A DNA stretch of 64,000 nt from Lepus europaeus (Eukaryota; Chordata; Mammalia; Lagomorpha; Leporidae): assembly GCF_033115175.1 (NCBI RefSeq), contig NC_084835.1:97494448-97558447 (forward strand). The letters are read 5' to 3'. A program made the translations under genes and the position numbers. Of this stretch, positions 10,935-22,787 are shown piece after piece. A model generated the notes under the pieces. It did not search any database, was not told the origin of the DNA, and saw only the letters and a program-made list of their open reading frames with translations. Within the stretch, counting starts at the first letter, position 1. Every line of letters starts with the position of its first letter.

Positions 10935-11928
10935 AACAAAATAGATAATCCAGAAATGGTCCCATAAGAGGACAAGCTATCAGCTTCGGTCAACAGTGTA
11001 AAGATAGTTCAATACAGCAGACAGTCCATCAATGGTGTTAGAAAAACTGGATGTCACTTTGCCAAATATATATATATATAAAACCTTAATCTAAACCTCA
11101 GAGCTTCTACAAAATTAACTCAAAAGCCCACAGATCTAAAGGTAAAACATGAAATTATAAAACCTTCAGAGGAGAAACTCTTTGCAGCTTAAGGTTAGAA
11201 GAATTTAGACATGATGCAAAAATACAATCCATCACCAAAAAAAAAAAAAATACCCACAGTTGGTGGGGCCCACACTGTGGCACAGCTTGTTAAGCTGCCC
11301 CCTGCAACACCAGCATTCCATATCGGCACCGGTGTGAGTCCCAGCTGCTCCACTTCCAATCCAGCTCTCTGCTAATGCACCCGGAAAGGCAGCAGAAGAT
11401 GGCCCAAGTACTTGGGTCCAACACCCACATGGGGGACCCTGATGGAGTTCCAGGCTCCTGGCCATTGCAGCCATCTGGGGAGTGAACTGTAGATGGAAGA
11501 TCTCTTCCTCTTTCTGTTTCTCCTTCTCTGTCACTCTGCCTTTCAAATAAAATAGAAAAAAAAATTTTTTTGAACAGAATACCAAAGAGATAGGCAAATG
11601 GAAAATAAACACATGGAAAGACAATCCAACATCATCAGCCTTTAGAGAACTACAAATTGAAACCACAATGACATAGCACGTCACGTTATTAGAATGGCGA
11701 AAATTAAAACCACTGACAGTTCCAAACGTTGATGAATCGGATGTACAGAAATGGCATGTCTCTTATTGTTGGTGGGAATGCAAAATGGTACCGCCACTCC
11801 TGAAAATGGTATAGCAGTTTCTTCTAAGGCTAAATGTATACACACCAGTTCCACCTGGCAATTGCCCCTCTGGCCTACAATCCTAGAGAAGGGAAAACTT
11901 AACAACAATAACAACAAAAGCACAAATT
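10935..11928 (+). mobile_element. Old L1 fragment, 3' part of ORF2
   Basis: Degraded sequence following the L1 ORF2 C-terminal region. TGTTGGTGGGAATGCAAAATGG at 11767-11788 is the signature of that part, preceded by AACTACAAATTGAAACCAC. Interrupted by the SINE 11260-11568. Old and broken. Confidence 0.7.
11260..11568 (+). mobile_element. C-repeat SINE inside an L1 fragment
   Basis: Head GTGGGGCCCACACTGTGGCAC, body ATGCACCCGGAAAGGCAGCAG, tail CAAATAAAATAG. Confidence 0.88.
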
Positions 11929-12245
11929 GGGGCCGGTGTTGCGGCACAGCAGGTTAAGCCGCTGCCGGCATCACTGGCATCTCATACAGGAGCGCTGATT
12001 GAGTCCTGGCTGTTCCATTTCCTATCCAGTCCCTGCTTATGTGCCTGGGAAGGCAGCAGAGAATGGCCTGAAAGCTTGGGCCCCTGCCAGTCACACAGGA
12101 GACCCAGATGAAGCGCCTGGCCCAGCCTCAGTCATTGCGGCTAGTTAGGGAGTGAACCAGGGAACAGAAGATCGATCACTCCCTCTTTCTCTCCCCACAT
12201 CTATATAACTCTGCCTTTCAAATCAATAAATCTTTTTAAAAGAAA
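11929..12245 (+). mobile_element. C-repeat SINE between two L1 fragments
   Basis: Head GGGGCCGGTGTTGCGGCAC, tail AAATCAATAAATC. It sits between the ORF2 3' piece and the endonuclease piece. Confidence 0.88.
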
Positions 12246-12289
12246 CAAAATAATAAATCTCTAAAAAATATGTAGACACAGAGATTATA

Positions 12290-13111
12290 AGTAATGAGCT
12301 GGAAAAAGACACATCATCACCATGCTAACAGCACTAATCAAAAGGAAGTGGAAATGGTCATATTAATTTTAGCCAGAGCAGACTGCAGAGAAATAAAAGT
12401 TATTAGGGATAAAGAGGAGCATTACATAACGATAAAGGGGTCAATTCTCCAAGAGGACACAACAATCTTCAAAGTGTAGCACTAACAATACAGTGTCAAG
12501 GGGCTGGCGCCATGGCGCAGTAGGTTAATCCTCTACCTGTGGTGCCGGCATCCCATATGGGCGCCAGTTCTAGACCCAGCTGCTCATCTTCCCATCCAGC
12601 TCTCTGCTATGGCCTGGGAAAGCAGTGAAGGATGGCCCACGTCCTTGGGCCCCTGCACCAGCATGGGAAGCTGGGAAGAAGCTCCTGGCTTCGGATTGGC
12701 GCAGCTCCGGCCATTGCAGTCATTTGGGGAGTGAACCAGCCGATGGAAGACCTCTCTGAGAGGTAACTCTACCTCTCAAATAAATAAATAAATCTAAAAA
12801 AAATACAGTGTCAAAATACCTAGGGCAAGAACTGATAGAACTGCTAGCAGAAACAGACGAATGCACTAGTCAGAGACTTCAACATCCCCCTAGCAGTCGC
12901 GGTCAGATCACAGTTAAACAGAAAGTCAGTAAGGACACGGTTGAAATCAACAGCACCATCAATCAACAGGCTATAACTGACACCTACAGATGACTTCACT
13001 CAACAGCAGATTACACATTCTTCTCGAGCTCATGTGGCACGTGCACCAGGATAGACTACAATCTGAGCAATAAAACACATTCTTGAAAATTTAAATAATG
13101 GGAACCATTCA
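12290..13111 (+). mobile_element. Old L1 fragment, ORF2 endonuclease region
   Basis: Two blocks, 12290-12499 and 12802-13111, translate to degraded pieces of the L1 endonuclease. KVIRDKEEHYITIKGSILQE matches the human IKRDKEGHYIMVKGSIQQE region, and further along come a KQKVSKDTVEIN-like stretch and a block ending near TTCTTCTC. The SINE 12500-12801 separates them. Confidence 0.8.
12500..12801 (+). mobile_element. C-repeat SINE in L1 endonuclease fragment
   Basis: TSD AATACAGTGTCAA at 12487-12499 and 12802-12814. The CT-rich stretch is nearly absent (CTCTCTGAGAGG). Confidence 0.94.
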
Positions 13112-13850
13112 GGGGGCCAGCGCTGTGGCATAGCCAGTAAAGCTGCCGCCTGCAGTGTCGGCATCCCATATGTGTGCCAGTTCAAGTCCCGGCTGTTCCA
13201 CTTCTGATCCAGCTCTCTGCTATGGTCTAGGAAAGCAGTGGAGGATGGCCCAAGTCGTTGGGCCCCTGCACCTGCATGGGAAGCTGGGAAGAAGCTCCTG
13301 GCTCCTGGCTTCATATCCATGTAGCTTTGGCCACTGTGGCCATCTGGGGTGTGAACAAGGGGATGGAAGACCTCTCTCTCTCTCTCTGCCTCTCTGTAAC
13401 TCTGCCTTTCAAATAAATAAATAAATCTTATAAAAAATAAAATGAAAGTAAATTTTCTTTAAAAAGATTTACTTATTTACTTGAAGGCAGAGTTAGAGAG
13501 AGGCAGAGGCAGAGGGAGAGGGAGAAGGAGAAGAAAGGGAGGGAGGAAGAGAGAGAGAAAAAGTCTCCCATCCACTGGTTCACTCCCCAGATGGCCACAA
13601 TAGCCAGAGCTGGGCCGATCTGGAGCCAGGAGCCAGGAGCTTCTTCCGGGTCTCCTACAAGGGTACAGGGGCTCAAAGACTTGAGCCATCTTCTACTGCT
13701 TTCCCAGGCCAAAGCAGAGAGCTGGATCAGAAATGCAGCAGTCAGGACTCAAACTGGTACCCATGTGAGATGCCGGCACTGCAGGCAGCAGCTTTTACCC
13801 ACTACACCACAGTACCAGTCCCAGTAAAATTTCTTAAAAAGAAAGAAAGA
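13112..13850 (+). mobile_element. C-repeat SINE split in its tail
   Basis: Body 13112-13440 with tail AAATAAATAAATC. The flank ACCATTCAG (about 13103) recurs at 13851, past a second SINE, so the latter sits in this copy's tail. Confidence 0.85.
13459..13822 (-). mobile_element. C-repeat SINE nested in a SINE tail
   Basis: TSD AGTAAATTTTCTT / AGTAAAATTTCTT (one mismatch) flanks it. Contains a GA-rich block at 13495-13560. Confidence 0.88.
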
Positions 13851-13989
13851 AACCATTCAGTTCTTTGAGTGCTGGAAACCAATAAGCTAGTGCTAGAGTC
13901 TTATGAGGACACAAAATGTAGACACTCACAGAACCACCATCCTGGATTCTTCCCAAAGTCACTATCACAGAAAATACAGCATGTGCCTG

Positions 13990-14400
13990 AAGGAGTCGCT
14001 CTAAATTAAAGGAGACAAAAAGGAATAAACAACCAAATTCAAGTGTGAATCATGACCAAACCCAGATTTGGAAAAAGAAAGAATGAAAAAACTAATCTTA
14101 CAATAAAAGACAATCTTCAGACAAATCAGGAAGTCTAATATGAACTGAGTAGCAAAGATATTACAGATTTTTGTGGAATAATGTAGGGAGAAAATGCCTT
14201 CATTCATGACATGTACTTAAGAATTTAAGGGAAAAAAGTCTGTGCCTACAATTTACTCTCGAATGGTTCAGAAAAAAAGAGATAAAGAAAACATGACAAA
14301 ATTTGAACCGTTATAAAATCTAGATGGAGGAAATAGCATGTGTTTAATATACGATTCCAACTTTTCATATATTTGGAACTTCTATTTATAAAGTTTTTTA
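13990..14400 (+). mobile_element. Old L1 3'UTR fragment
   Basis: ATTTACTCTCGAATGGTTCAG at 14250-14270 and the run after it follow the 3' end shared by old mammalian L1 (L1M) families, ending near 14400. Confidence 0.6.
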
Positions 14401-14458
14401 AATTAATAAAAAAAGGTTTCCTACTATAATGCCACTTATATAACTCAAGAAATGACAC

Positions 14459-14738
14459 GGCCAATGCTGTGGTGCAGCAGGTGGACCAGCATCCCATATG
14501 ACCTCTGGTTCAAGTTCCAGCTGCTCCACTTCCGATGCTATGGCCTGGGAAACCAGTAGAAGACAGCCCAAGTGACTGGGCCCCTGCACCTGCATGGGAG
14601 ACCTGAAGGAGCTCCTGGCTCCTGATCAGCTCAGCTCTGGCTGTTGTGGTCATCTGGGGAGTCTACCACTGGATGGAAGACCTCTCTCTCCGGCTCTACC
14701 TCTCTCTCTAACTGTTTCAAATAAATAAATCTTAAAAA
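14459..14738 (+). mobile_element. C-repeat SINE with expanded tail
   Basis: Head CGGCCAATGCTGTGGTGCAG, body lacking a few segments, tail leading straight into a GAAA/GGAA repeat. Confidence 0.85.
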
Positions 14739-14817
14739 AGAAAGAAAAGAAGAAAGAAAGAAAAGAAGGAAGGAAGGAAGGAAGGAAGGAAGGAAGGAAG
14801 GAAGGAAGGAAGGAAGG
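14739..14817 (+). repeat. (GAAA)n then (GGAA)n microsatellite
   Basis: About 13 perfect GGAA units from about 14766, grown from the SINE tail. Confidence 0.92.
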
Positions 14818-15190
14818 ACAAAACAACAGTGATGGAGAACAGATGGGTAGTCACCAGGGCATGGACAGTCAGGGCTGAGATGACCATGAAAGAGTAGCAT
14901 GAGGAAGTTCGTCCGCAGGAAAGGAAAATTTCTGTATCTTGTGCTGGTGAATACACAAATTCATACATGTGATGAATTTCACAGAATTACAGACATAGGA
15001 GGAAAAATTTAGTGCATGTAAACACTGGAGAATTAGTCCATTATACTATACCAGTAGCAGCTACTGATAAGGTACTATGGTTATATTAACTTTAGAGGGA
15101 GCTGGGGGAAAGGTTGACAGAACCTCTTTGTGTTCTTTTGAACTTATGAGCCTATTATTATTTAAAAATTTAAAAATTTCTAAAAATCAA
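14818..15190 (+). mobile_element. Old L1 3'UTR fragment
   Basis: AGGAAAAATTTAGTGC and GGTACTATGGTTATATTAAC, then GAGCTGGGGGAAAGG, follow the L1M 3'UTR order and run to the A/T-rich end near 15190. Confidence 0.65.
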
Positions 15191-15548
15191 CTAAACAACC
15201 TACATGTCCCGGAAAGATGCCAACAAATCAGACTAACCAGCTCACTCTTTCATTTCTGTATATTAAATTACTTTATCACCTTTATTATCACACAACAATT
15301 TTCACATCTACGTAGCTGGTGTCCTTGGACTGTTCTTTCACTTAGACTAGTTTCCCCACATAAATTCTTTCTCTCCAAACCCATTTCTTTCAAATCTGAA
15401 CTGTCATCTTCAACAAAAGCAAAGGCAGCGATGTTTCTGGGACCTCTGGGGATCTGTACTCGCTTCATTAACTCTGAGAGTACACAAGGATTTCTGTCCT
15501 CCATCACCTACTGAAGGACAGACTCTGCTACTGCCTTTTAAACCTTTC
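15191..15548. other. Unassigned single-copy intron DNA
   Basis: About 360 bases. The ORF 15077-15514 crosses an L1 fragment and is not a gene. Confidence 0.45.
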
Positions 15549-15562
15549 AAATTCTTTAATTT

Positions 15563-15888
15563 GGGGCCGGCGCCGTGGCTTAACAGGCTAATCCTCCGCC
15601 TTGCGGTGCCGGCACACCGGGTTCTAGTCCCGGTTGGGGAGATGGATTCTATCCCGGTTGCCCCTCTTCCAGGCCAGCTCTCTGCTATGGCCCGGGAAGG
15701 CGGCGGAGGATGGCCCAAGTGCTTGGGCCCTGCACCCGCATGGGAGACTGGGAGAAGCGCCTGGCTCCTGGCTTCGGATCAGTGTGATGCGCCGGCCACA
15801 GCGGCCATTGGAGGGTGAACCAATGGCATAAAGGAAGACCTTTCTCTCTGTCTCTCTCTCTCACTATCCACTCTGCCTGTCAAAAAAA
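15563..15888 (+). mobile_element. Young C-repeat SINE with 14-bp TSD
   Basis: TSD AAATTCTTTAATTT at 15549-15562 and 15889-15902. Head GGGGCCGGCGCCGTGGC. Confidence 0.95.
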
Positions 15889-15902
15889 AAATTCTTTAAT
15901 TT

Positions 15903-16306
15903 GCCAATTGTCCCTAGGACCCTTGATTATGCCTCAGTGAGACTTTTTATTTAAACACAAATATACAAAGAAAAAAACACCTTGACACTTGTTTACAGTC
16001 TGCCATTTATCAAGGGACTCACGCTAATTAGCAGTTGGCATGGTAAGCCCAACAGTAATGCAGTGGATGATAAACAGCTCCGAGTGTGTGGAGTTGTCTA
16101 GAGATGGCTGCTTTATAGGCAAGAGCAACTTAAGCATGGGTCTTCCTGGCTCGAACACAGACTCAGTTTTTCTTCTCCATGCCTCATTGAAATGAACAAG
16201 ATAAAAATGACACTGGGGCACGAGAAATGAGATTCAGAGCAATTTGTTCCCAATTAAGTAGACTAGTATTTTACTTTTCTTCTGGTACCTTAAAAGCAAT
16301 CAAATA
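15903..16306. other. Unassigned single-copy intron DNA
   Basis: About 400 bases with no repeat or coding similarity I recognise. Confidence 0.45.
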
Positions 16307-16634
16307 GGGGCCAGTGCTGTTGGAGTGGTGGTTCAAGCCAGAGCTTGCAGCACCAGCATCCCATATGGGCATGGGTTCGTGTCCCAGTTGCTCCACTTCT
16401 GATTTAGCCCCCTGCTAATGCACCTGGGAAAGCAGTGGAAGATGGCCTAAGTGCTTGAGCTCCTGTACCCACAAGGGAGACCCTGAAGAAGCTCCTGGCT
16501 TCTGACTTTGGACAGGCCCAGCTCTCGCCATTGCAGCCGTTTGAGGAGTGAACCAGAGGATGAAGATCTCTCTCTCTCTCTGTCCTCCTCTCTCTGTAAT
16601 TCTGCCTTTGAAATAAATAAATAAATGTTTTAAG
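16307..16634 (+). mobile_element. C-repeat SINE
   Basis: Head GGGGCCAGTGCTGTTGGAGTG. Flanks AAAAGCAATCAAATA and AAAAGCAATCAATTA form an imperfect TSD. Confidence 0.9.
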
Positions 16635-17129
16635 TAAAAAAGCAATCAATTAAAGCAATTTACTTTGGGAGTTTAATTAGGTACATTTGAATGCTGGATT
16701 TTCAAAAGAACAAAATTGAAGTTTGGAATCAACCTCCCACTCCTGACAAAGCAATAATGCAAAATGACCTTGTTATAACACTCAGGAATGAAGTTTAAGT
16801 GAGATGTATTTCTATGTTTTGTACACGGTTCAAAATACAAAGGGTGCAAAGGATATAGAGTGAAGTCTTCCTCCTTCCCCCTCTCCTGATTATCTAGTTT
16901 CTCAACTCAGAGAAAATCTGAGCAAGTCCTTGGGCGTGTGTTCCACAGATATTCCACGTATATGCAAACTTGTTTCTCTTCCCCTTTACAAAAACCACAA
17001 GCATATGATATACAGCTGTTTACATGCTATTCCCATGTATCAATATATACTGAAAAGCATTACATATCCATATTCTTTCCTTTTTAAAAACTATATAACA
17101 TCCCATTTATAATTTAATAAATCCAAGGC

Positions 17130-17465
17130 AGCCGTTTAGTACAGCACTGAAGTCACTGCTTTAGATGCCCACATCTCACATCAGAGTCTCTGGGTTCAAG
17201 TCCCAGCTCCGCTTCCAATCCAGCTTCCTGATAAATGTGCACACTGGGAAAAGGTGATGGCTCAAGTGGTTGGGTCACTGCCACCCACATGGGAGACCTG
17301 GATTGAGTTCCAGCCTCCTGGCTTCAACCTGGCCCAGCCCCAGCTATTATGGACACTGGGGAGTAAACCTCTAGATGGAGGATCAAAACTCTCCCTCTCC
17401 CCGACCCTCCCACCCCCACCACCCACACCCCTATCTTTCTATCTTTCAAATAAAATAAATCTCAT
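17130..17465 (+). mobile_element. Old C-repeat SINE
   Basis: Older subtype, head CACATCTCACATCAGAGTC, CCCACC-rich stretch near 17405 in place of pure CT. Confidence 0.78.
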
Positions 17466-17550
17466 GTTGATGGACACTTAGGTAATTTAATCATTTGCAA
17501 TTACAAATCATTCTCCAGTAAGAGATGTAAATATACATGAGCTATCACAT

Positions 17551-17876
17551 ATCTTTTTTTAAATATTTATTTACTTATTTATTATTTGAAAGGCAGAGGT
17601 ACAAAGAGGCAGAGGAAGAGAGAGTGGTCTTCCACCCACTGCTTCATTCCCCAAGTGACCACAACAGCCAGAGCTGGGCCAAACCGAAGCCAGGAGCTTC
17701 TTCAGGTCTCCCATGTGGGTGCAGGGGCCCAAGGACTTGGGCCATCTTCTACTGCTTTCCCAGGCCATAGCAGAGAGCTGGATTGGAAGTGGAGCACCCA
17801 GGACTCGAACCAGCACCCATATGGGATGCCAGCACTGCAGGTGGCAGCTTTACCCACTATCCCACAGTTCCGGCCC
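17551..17876 (-). mobile_element. C-repeat SINE
   Basis: Tail TTTATTTACTTATTTATTATTTG at the left, head CCCACAGTTCCGGCCCC at the right. Confidence 0.9.
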
Positions 17877-18130
17877 CTATCGCTGATATCTTACACTACT
17901 GTTGCGTTAAGCAATACATGATATTTCACACAGGTTATGTGTACACAGGTTTGATAAATCCAGAGAAACAGGATGCATTTCTGACTTTGATAGACACGGC
18001 CTCACCACCTCCTACAGGTGCTACCCCAATCTGTGCTCCCACCAGCAGTGCCCATGCCTCACTCCACAGCCACCACTGTTTAACCAAACTGCTTGATCCC
18101 CACCAACTGACAAGTAAAAAGAACAGTTTG

Positions 18131-18603
18131 TCAACACAGTGCTTTTATTTCTTACTACAAATAAAGTTATTACTTGTTATTATCTATTTGCTGTTGACTT
18201 ATAGGAAATAAACTTTATATATGGAGCTGCTGGGACAAAGCACAAAGTTAAGTATTAAATCAAAGGAAGTTCTCAGCCTGGGACTACTGTGAAATCTTCC
18301 TACAGCATCACTGAATGAAGCCTGCGAGCTCAGTAGGACAGAACAAGGAAAAGCAAGTCCCTGACAGCACAGAGCGCAGTGCCTCCTTCCCCTTTTTATC
18401 TCACCAAACCCTAGAAATAATGTAAAAGCTAGTTTTAAAATAGTGATCACAGAGCCTCACTCAAAAATTCACAGGGAACCAGAAGCTGTGAGGAATCCCC
18501 ATGAAACAGAGAACAGCCAGGGAGGGGCCAAAAGGGAAATGCACCCGGAGCAGGCACAAGTCTTCCAAGACAGCATCACAAAGCACATGAACAGGGACCA
18601 ACC
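18131..18603. other. Unassigned single-copy intron DNA
   Basis: Holds CCAAACCCTAGA at 18404-18415, a 12-base match to the start of the patch inside the next SINE but one. Confidence 0.45.
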
Positions 18604-18862
18604 TTGCATCCCATATGTGTGCTGCTCCACTTCCAATCCAGCTCCCTGCCAATGGCCTGGGAAAAGCAGAGGAAGATGGCCCAAGTGTTTGGGCCCCTGT
18701 AACCATGTGAGAGACCAAGAAGAAGCTCCAGGCTTTGGGCTTCGGATCAGTCAACTTCTGGCCATTGCAGCAATTTGGAGAGTAAATCAGCAGATGGAAG
18801 ACCTCTCTCCCTCTGCCTCTCTGTCACTCTGCCTTTCAAATTAATAAATCTTTCATTAAAAA
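18604..18862 (+). mobile_element. C-repeat SINE, head truncated
   Basis: Starts in the head's second half (TTGCATCCCATATGTGTG), body and tail otherwise complete. Confidence 0.82.
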
Positions 18863-18913
18863 AATACTTAAATAAATAAAAAGAAAAAAGCAATGGAAAT
18901 ATAGGAGCATTTT

Positions 18914-19325
18914 GGGGCCGGCGGTGTGGTGCAGCAGGTTAACACCCTGATCTGCAGTGCTGGTATCCCATATGGGCACCGGTTCAAGACCCAGCTGTTC
19001 CAAACCCTAGACTTTTTTTTCTGACTTTGATAGACACTGCCACCACTGTTTAATCAAACTGCTTGATCCCCACCAACTGACTTCTGATCCAAGTCTCTGC
19101 TATGGCCTGGGAAAGCAGTAGAAGATGGCCCAAGTCCTTGGGCCCCTGCACCCATGTGGGGAACCCAGAAGAAGCTCCTGGTTCCTGGCTTTGGATCAGT
19201 GCAGCTCCAGCCATTGCAGCCAACTGGGAAGTGAATCATCAGATGGAAGACCTCTCTCTCTCTCTGCCTCTCCTCTCTGTGTAACTCTGACTTCCAAATA
19301 AATAAATAAATCTTTAAAAATATAT
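18914..19325 (+). mobile_element. C-repeat SINE carrying a foreign internal patch
   Basis: TSD ATATAGGAGCATTTT at 18899-18913 and 19326-19340. Normal head to GCTGTTCC (19000), then about 80 bases that are not SINE, then the body resumes at ACTTCTGATCC (19080). The patch matches L1-type sequence about 1 kb upstream. Confidence 0.95.
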
Positions 19326-19384
19326 ATATAGGAGCATTTTAGGTGAGGAAACAGTATGTACAAGGGCACTTTCACTGAACTGAT

Positions 19385-19605
19385 TTCTTTACAGTCTAAG
19401 TACCAGAAACTAAGCCAAGAGCTTTACAATTTCTGACTCATTTAGTGTGCATAACAACCCTGTTAATATTATCTACAGGTGGGAAACCTAAGGCTTAACC
19501 AATTTGAACAGGGTCATGTAGATAATAAGTGGCAAGGCCAGAATTTGAACCCAGGCAGAATAATTCCAGAGTCCCTGGTCTTTACTGCTTTACTACACTG
19601 TGTCC
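19385..19605 (-). mobile_element. MIR SINE
   Basis: Reverse MIR landmarks in order: ACTCATTTAGTGTGC, ATAACAACCCTGTTAATATT, AGGTGGGAAACCTAAGGC, GGTCATGTAGATAATAAGTG, GAATTTGAACCCAGGCAG. Confidence 0.85.
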
Positions 19606-20047
19606 CCAGTGACATCCAGCGCTAGAAGTTCTTCTATGACATCTACAGCTCTATAAATCATTTCACTCTCATCTCCTCCTCCAAGCCAGGTCCAACTTCA
19701 ACAATCACACACAATTTAGTGCAACAGCATCCTGATTTCTTTGCTTCCAATCTTCTCAACTTTGAATCAATTTTCATACTCCTCTGCTAAATTAATCCCA
19801 CCAGGAAATTCATTCTAGCACAGCCATGAAGACCAAAGGTTCCAGTGTGAGCCAGATGCTCCCAGGTCTGTCTAGAGTCCATCTGCATCCATTGCTCTGC
19901 TTATAAAATCCCATTGCATAGCGGGGAAAAACAGCAGTACCTACTACTCACAAGATGGTCTAAGATGAAGCAGACGCTGCCTGGGAAGCACCAAGTAAAG
20001 ACCCATGCCCAGAATAGCTTAGGCAAAAGAAAGGTCAAATAGAAATT
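19606..20047. other. Unassigned single-copy intron DNA
   Basis: About 440 bases with no repeat or coding similarity recognised. Confidence 0.45.
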
Positions 20048-20312
20048 GTTTTTTTCCCCTGGGTGGCAAAGAAATAAAGAAGTAGACAGAGAGACCTCCT
20101 ATCTCCTGGTCCGCCGCCCAAATACCAGCAATGGCCAGGGCTAGGAACTGGAAACTCAATCCAGGTCTCCCCTGTGGATGGCAGGAACCCAGTTATGCCA
20201 TGACTGCTGCCTCCCACCGTCTGCATCAGCAGGAAGCTGGAGTCGGGAATCAAACCCAGGCACTATGATGTCGAATATGGGCATCCTAGCTGCTAGGCTA
20301 AAACTTGCTCTT
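20048..20312 (-). mobile_element. Old C-repeat SINE
   Basis: Older subtype body (GCCTCCCACCGTCTGCATCAG), degenerate head at the right. Confidence 0.75.
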
Positions 20313-20618
20313 ATAATTATCTCCAATAATAGTAAAATTATCACTTGCATCATTTCACTCACCGGCTGAAACACATTCAATGATTCTTCACTCCCTGAAA
20401 AAGCAATACTGGCATTCAAGGCCCTGCACAGTCTGAAAGCTCCCTTTCCAACTACCTTCTAAAACCATGGTTCTCAAACTTAAATGCATATTTTAAAATA
20501 AATAAAAGAGTATATAGATTAAAATATAAACTCTTGGAGTCAAAGATTCGAAATGCAAGCAGAGAGCCCAGGCATCTGTGTTTTTAAAAAAGCATTCCAG
20601 TGATTTTGATACAAGTTT

Positions 20619-20936
20619 TTTTTGGGTTTTTTTTTTTTTTTTTGGACAAGTAGAGTTATAGACAGTGAGAGAGAAAGGTCTTCCTTCCGTTGGGTCACTC
20701 CCCAAGTGGCCGAAATGGCCAGAACTGTGCTGATCTGAAGCCAGGAAGCCAGGAGCCTCTTCCTGGTCTCCCATGTAGATGCAGCGACCCAGTCACTTGG
20801 GCCATCCCCAACTGCCCTCCTGGGCCACAGCAGAGAGCTGGACTGGAAGAGGAGCAACAGAGACTAGAACCTGTGCCCATATGGGATGCCAGCGCCACAG
20901 GCGGAGAATTAACCAAGTGAGCCACGGTGCTGGCCC
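20619..20936 (-). mobile_element. C-repeat SINE, intermediate age
   Basis: T-run at the left, GGACAAGTAGAGTTATAGAC, head GAGCCACGGTGCTGGCCC at the right. Confidence 0.9.
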
Positions 20937-22787
20937 CTCACTTCTTGCACCTTACTCCACGTCTCTGACCTTCAACAGCCCCCCTGTCCCCACAACTGGA
21001 GCCCTATCACTGCTTCATAAGGTGCTCTCCTTCCTTCTTCTGTAATCCCAGAGTACACTTTAACTTCACTACTCATTTGGAATTTAACTTCCTTTTAATA
21101 TGTCTTGTTTTGCTGACTCACATTTAACTTCTCAGGTCAGTGATCCCCAGAACTCAATGTTACCATTATAACCAAAAAAAAGTTCAAATCAATCACTTGT
21201 ACTTAATTTGTGAAATACTGTATATAGAGTCTATGTGTACTGATTCACTGTCTCCTCATGTAATATTCCTTAAATGGAAAGTGAACAGTGGGTCTAAAAA
21301 TCTACGATCACCAAATTCTGTCCTAATACCCACTAAATATGTAGATGACGCCCTCGTACACTCTAACCCATCTGAAGTTATATTCCAAAGTCACCTGCTT
21401 CCTGGAAAAGAACAAGGTGCAAACATGCCACCTTTTCACTCAGCAGACTTTAGAGAGGAATCTCTGAAACAGAGACCAAAGAATTACGTTAAATGTGTTA
21501 AATGCCACGGTGCCGTGAGCCCATCAAGCAACGGAACATTCTCTGACAGGCTGCCACGTTCCAAGTGCTAGATTAAGTGCATTCCATGCCAGTGAAGTGA
21601 GAGCAATGAACACAAAGATACAAACCCACAGAGAGAAGATAGGGGAGGTGTGGAAGATGGGAAGCTGACAGAGTGTAGCTCAACCAGCAGGGCTGAGGAA
21701 GCCCACGCTGAGTGCCAGCCAAAGAGGACACAAAGGAGAAGGAACCCAGGGGACCCTGGGAAGGCTACTGTGCTAGAGACAGGGAGCAGTGAGGATGGGG
21801 GCAGGGCACGGGCTAAAGGCTATGGGCCTCCCTCCAGGAGGAGACCGCACGCGTGCTCTCCGGAGAAAGCTCACTACAATGAAATCTGGAGTCCAACACC
21901 AAGGTTGGGAAGGGAAATGCAGTGGATGACGACAACAAGAGAATGAAGACAAAGTTGGCAGGTGGTGTCCCAGCCTCCCAGGCAGGGGACTGGGAGTTCT
22001 TCAAGAGAAACTGAATGGGGACCATTGGAAAACACATGTTCCTTTAGGATTCTCCCACCCCATCATTTAGAAAGCTGCCTGCCACCTTCCAGAAACGCCC
22101 AACACAACCCATGTACACAAAGAGCTTCCCTTCCGTTGGGGCGATGTCTCGATCTTAAACAAGGATGGACAAAAAGGATTCAACTTGTGGGGAAAGTCTC
22201 CAACACAAAATACAAAAACCAAAACAAAGGACTCACAGAAAACAGGTGATTCTAAGAATAAACTAAAAGCTAACATCCTCAGAGAGGAAATAATAAAAGT
22301 GAAAATAATATTGGTGAACATTCATGTCACCATTACACACTGACTCATCCAATCTTCACCTCCACCTAGGAGATGGTACTTCTATCATTCTCATCACCTA
22401 CATCATAGATCGGTGGCAAATTAAAACCCAAGGTTTTAATTTTTAACTAGCCTGCTACCTAAAGAATAAATTTTACATTTTGTAGTGATTGGAGAAAAAG
22501 CAAATGAATACTTTGTGACATGTGGGAATTATACGAATTAAATTTCAGTGTCCATAAGTAAGACCTTGTGAGAACACATCCACGCTCATTGGTTTACACA
22601 CCATCTACAGCTGCCGGCCTGACAACAGTGGAACTAAGTAGTTGCTGAAGAGACCACATGTGCTGTCCTCACCCTTGCCACTGCCACTCAGCGCACTCCA
22701 GATCTCAGCCCTACAGCATTCCAAGTGTCACGCATATCACCCGATACCTGTCACATCAAAACAAGGGGAGAAGCGGACTCCAGGTTG
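20937..22787. other. Longest SINE-free stretch of DYM intron 1 (about 1.85 kb)
   Basis: No SINE, no LINE piece I can name and no coding similarity. Frames such as 21140-21571 and 21650-21946 plus show no known motif and lack convincing splice context. Confidence 0.5.

Larger units (their letters stand above)
16990..18130 (+). mobile_element. Old L1-type 3' region cut by two SINEs
   Basis: Three blocks (about 16990-17129, 17466-17550, 17877-18130) read on across two SINEs. TGTTGATGGACACTTAGG, TGACTTTGATAGACACGGCC and CTCCCACCAGCAGTGCCC keep the order of an old L1 3' region. Part of the last block is copied into the SINE at 18914. Confidence 0.65.
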
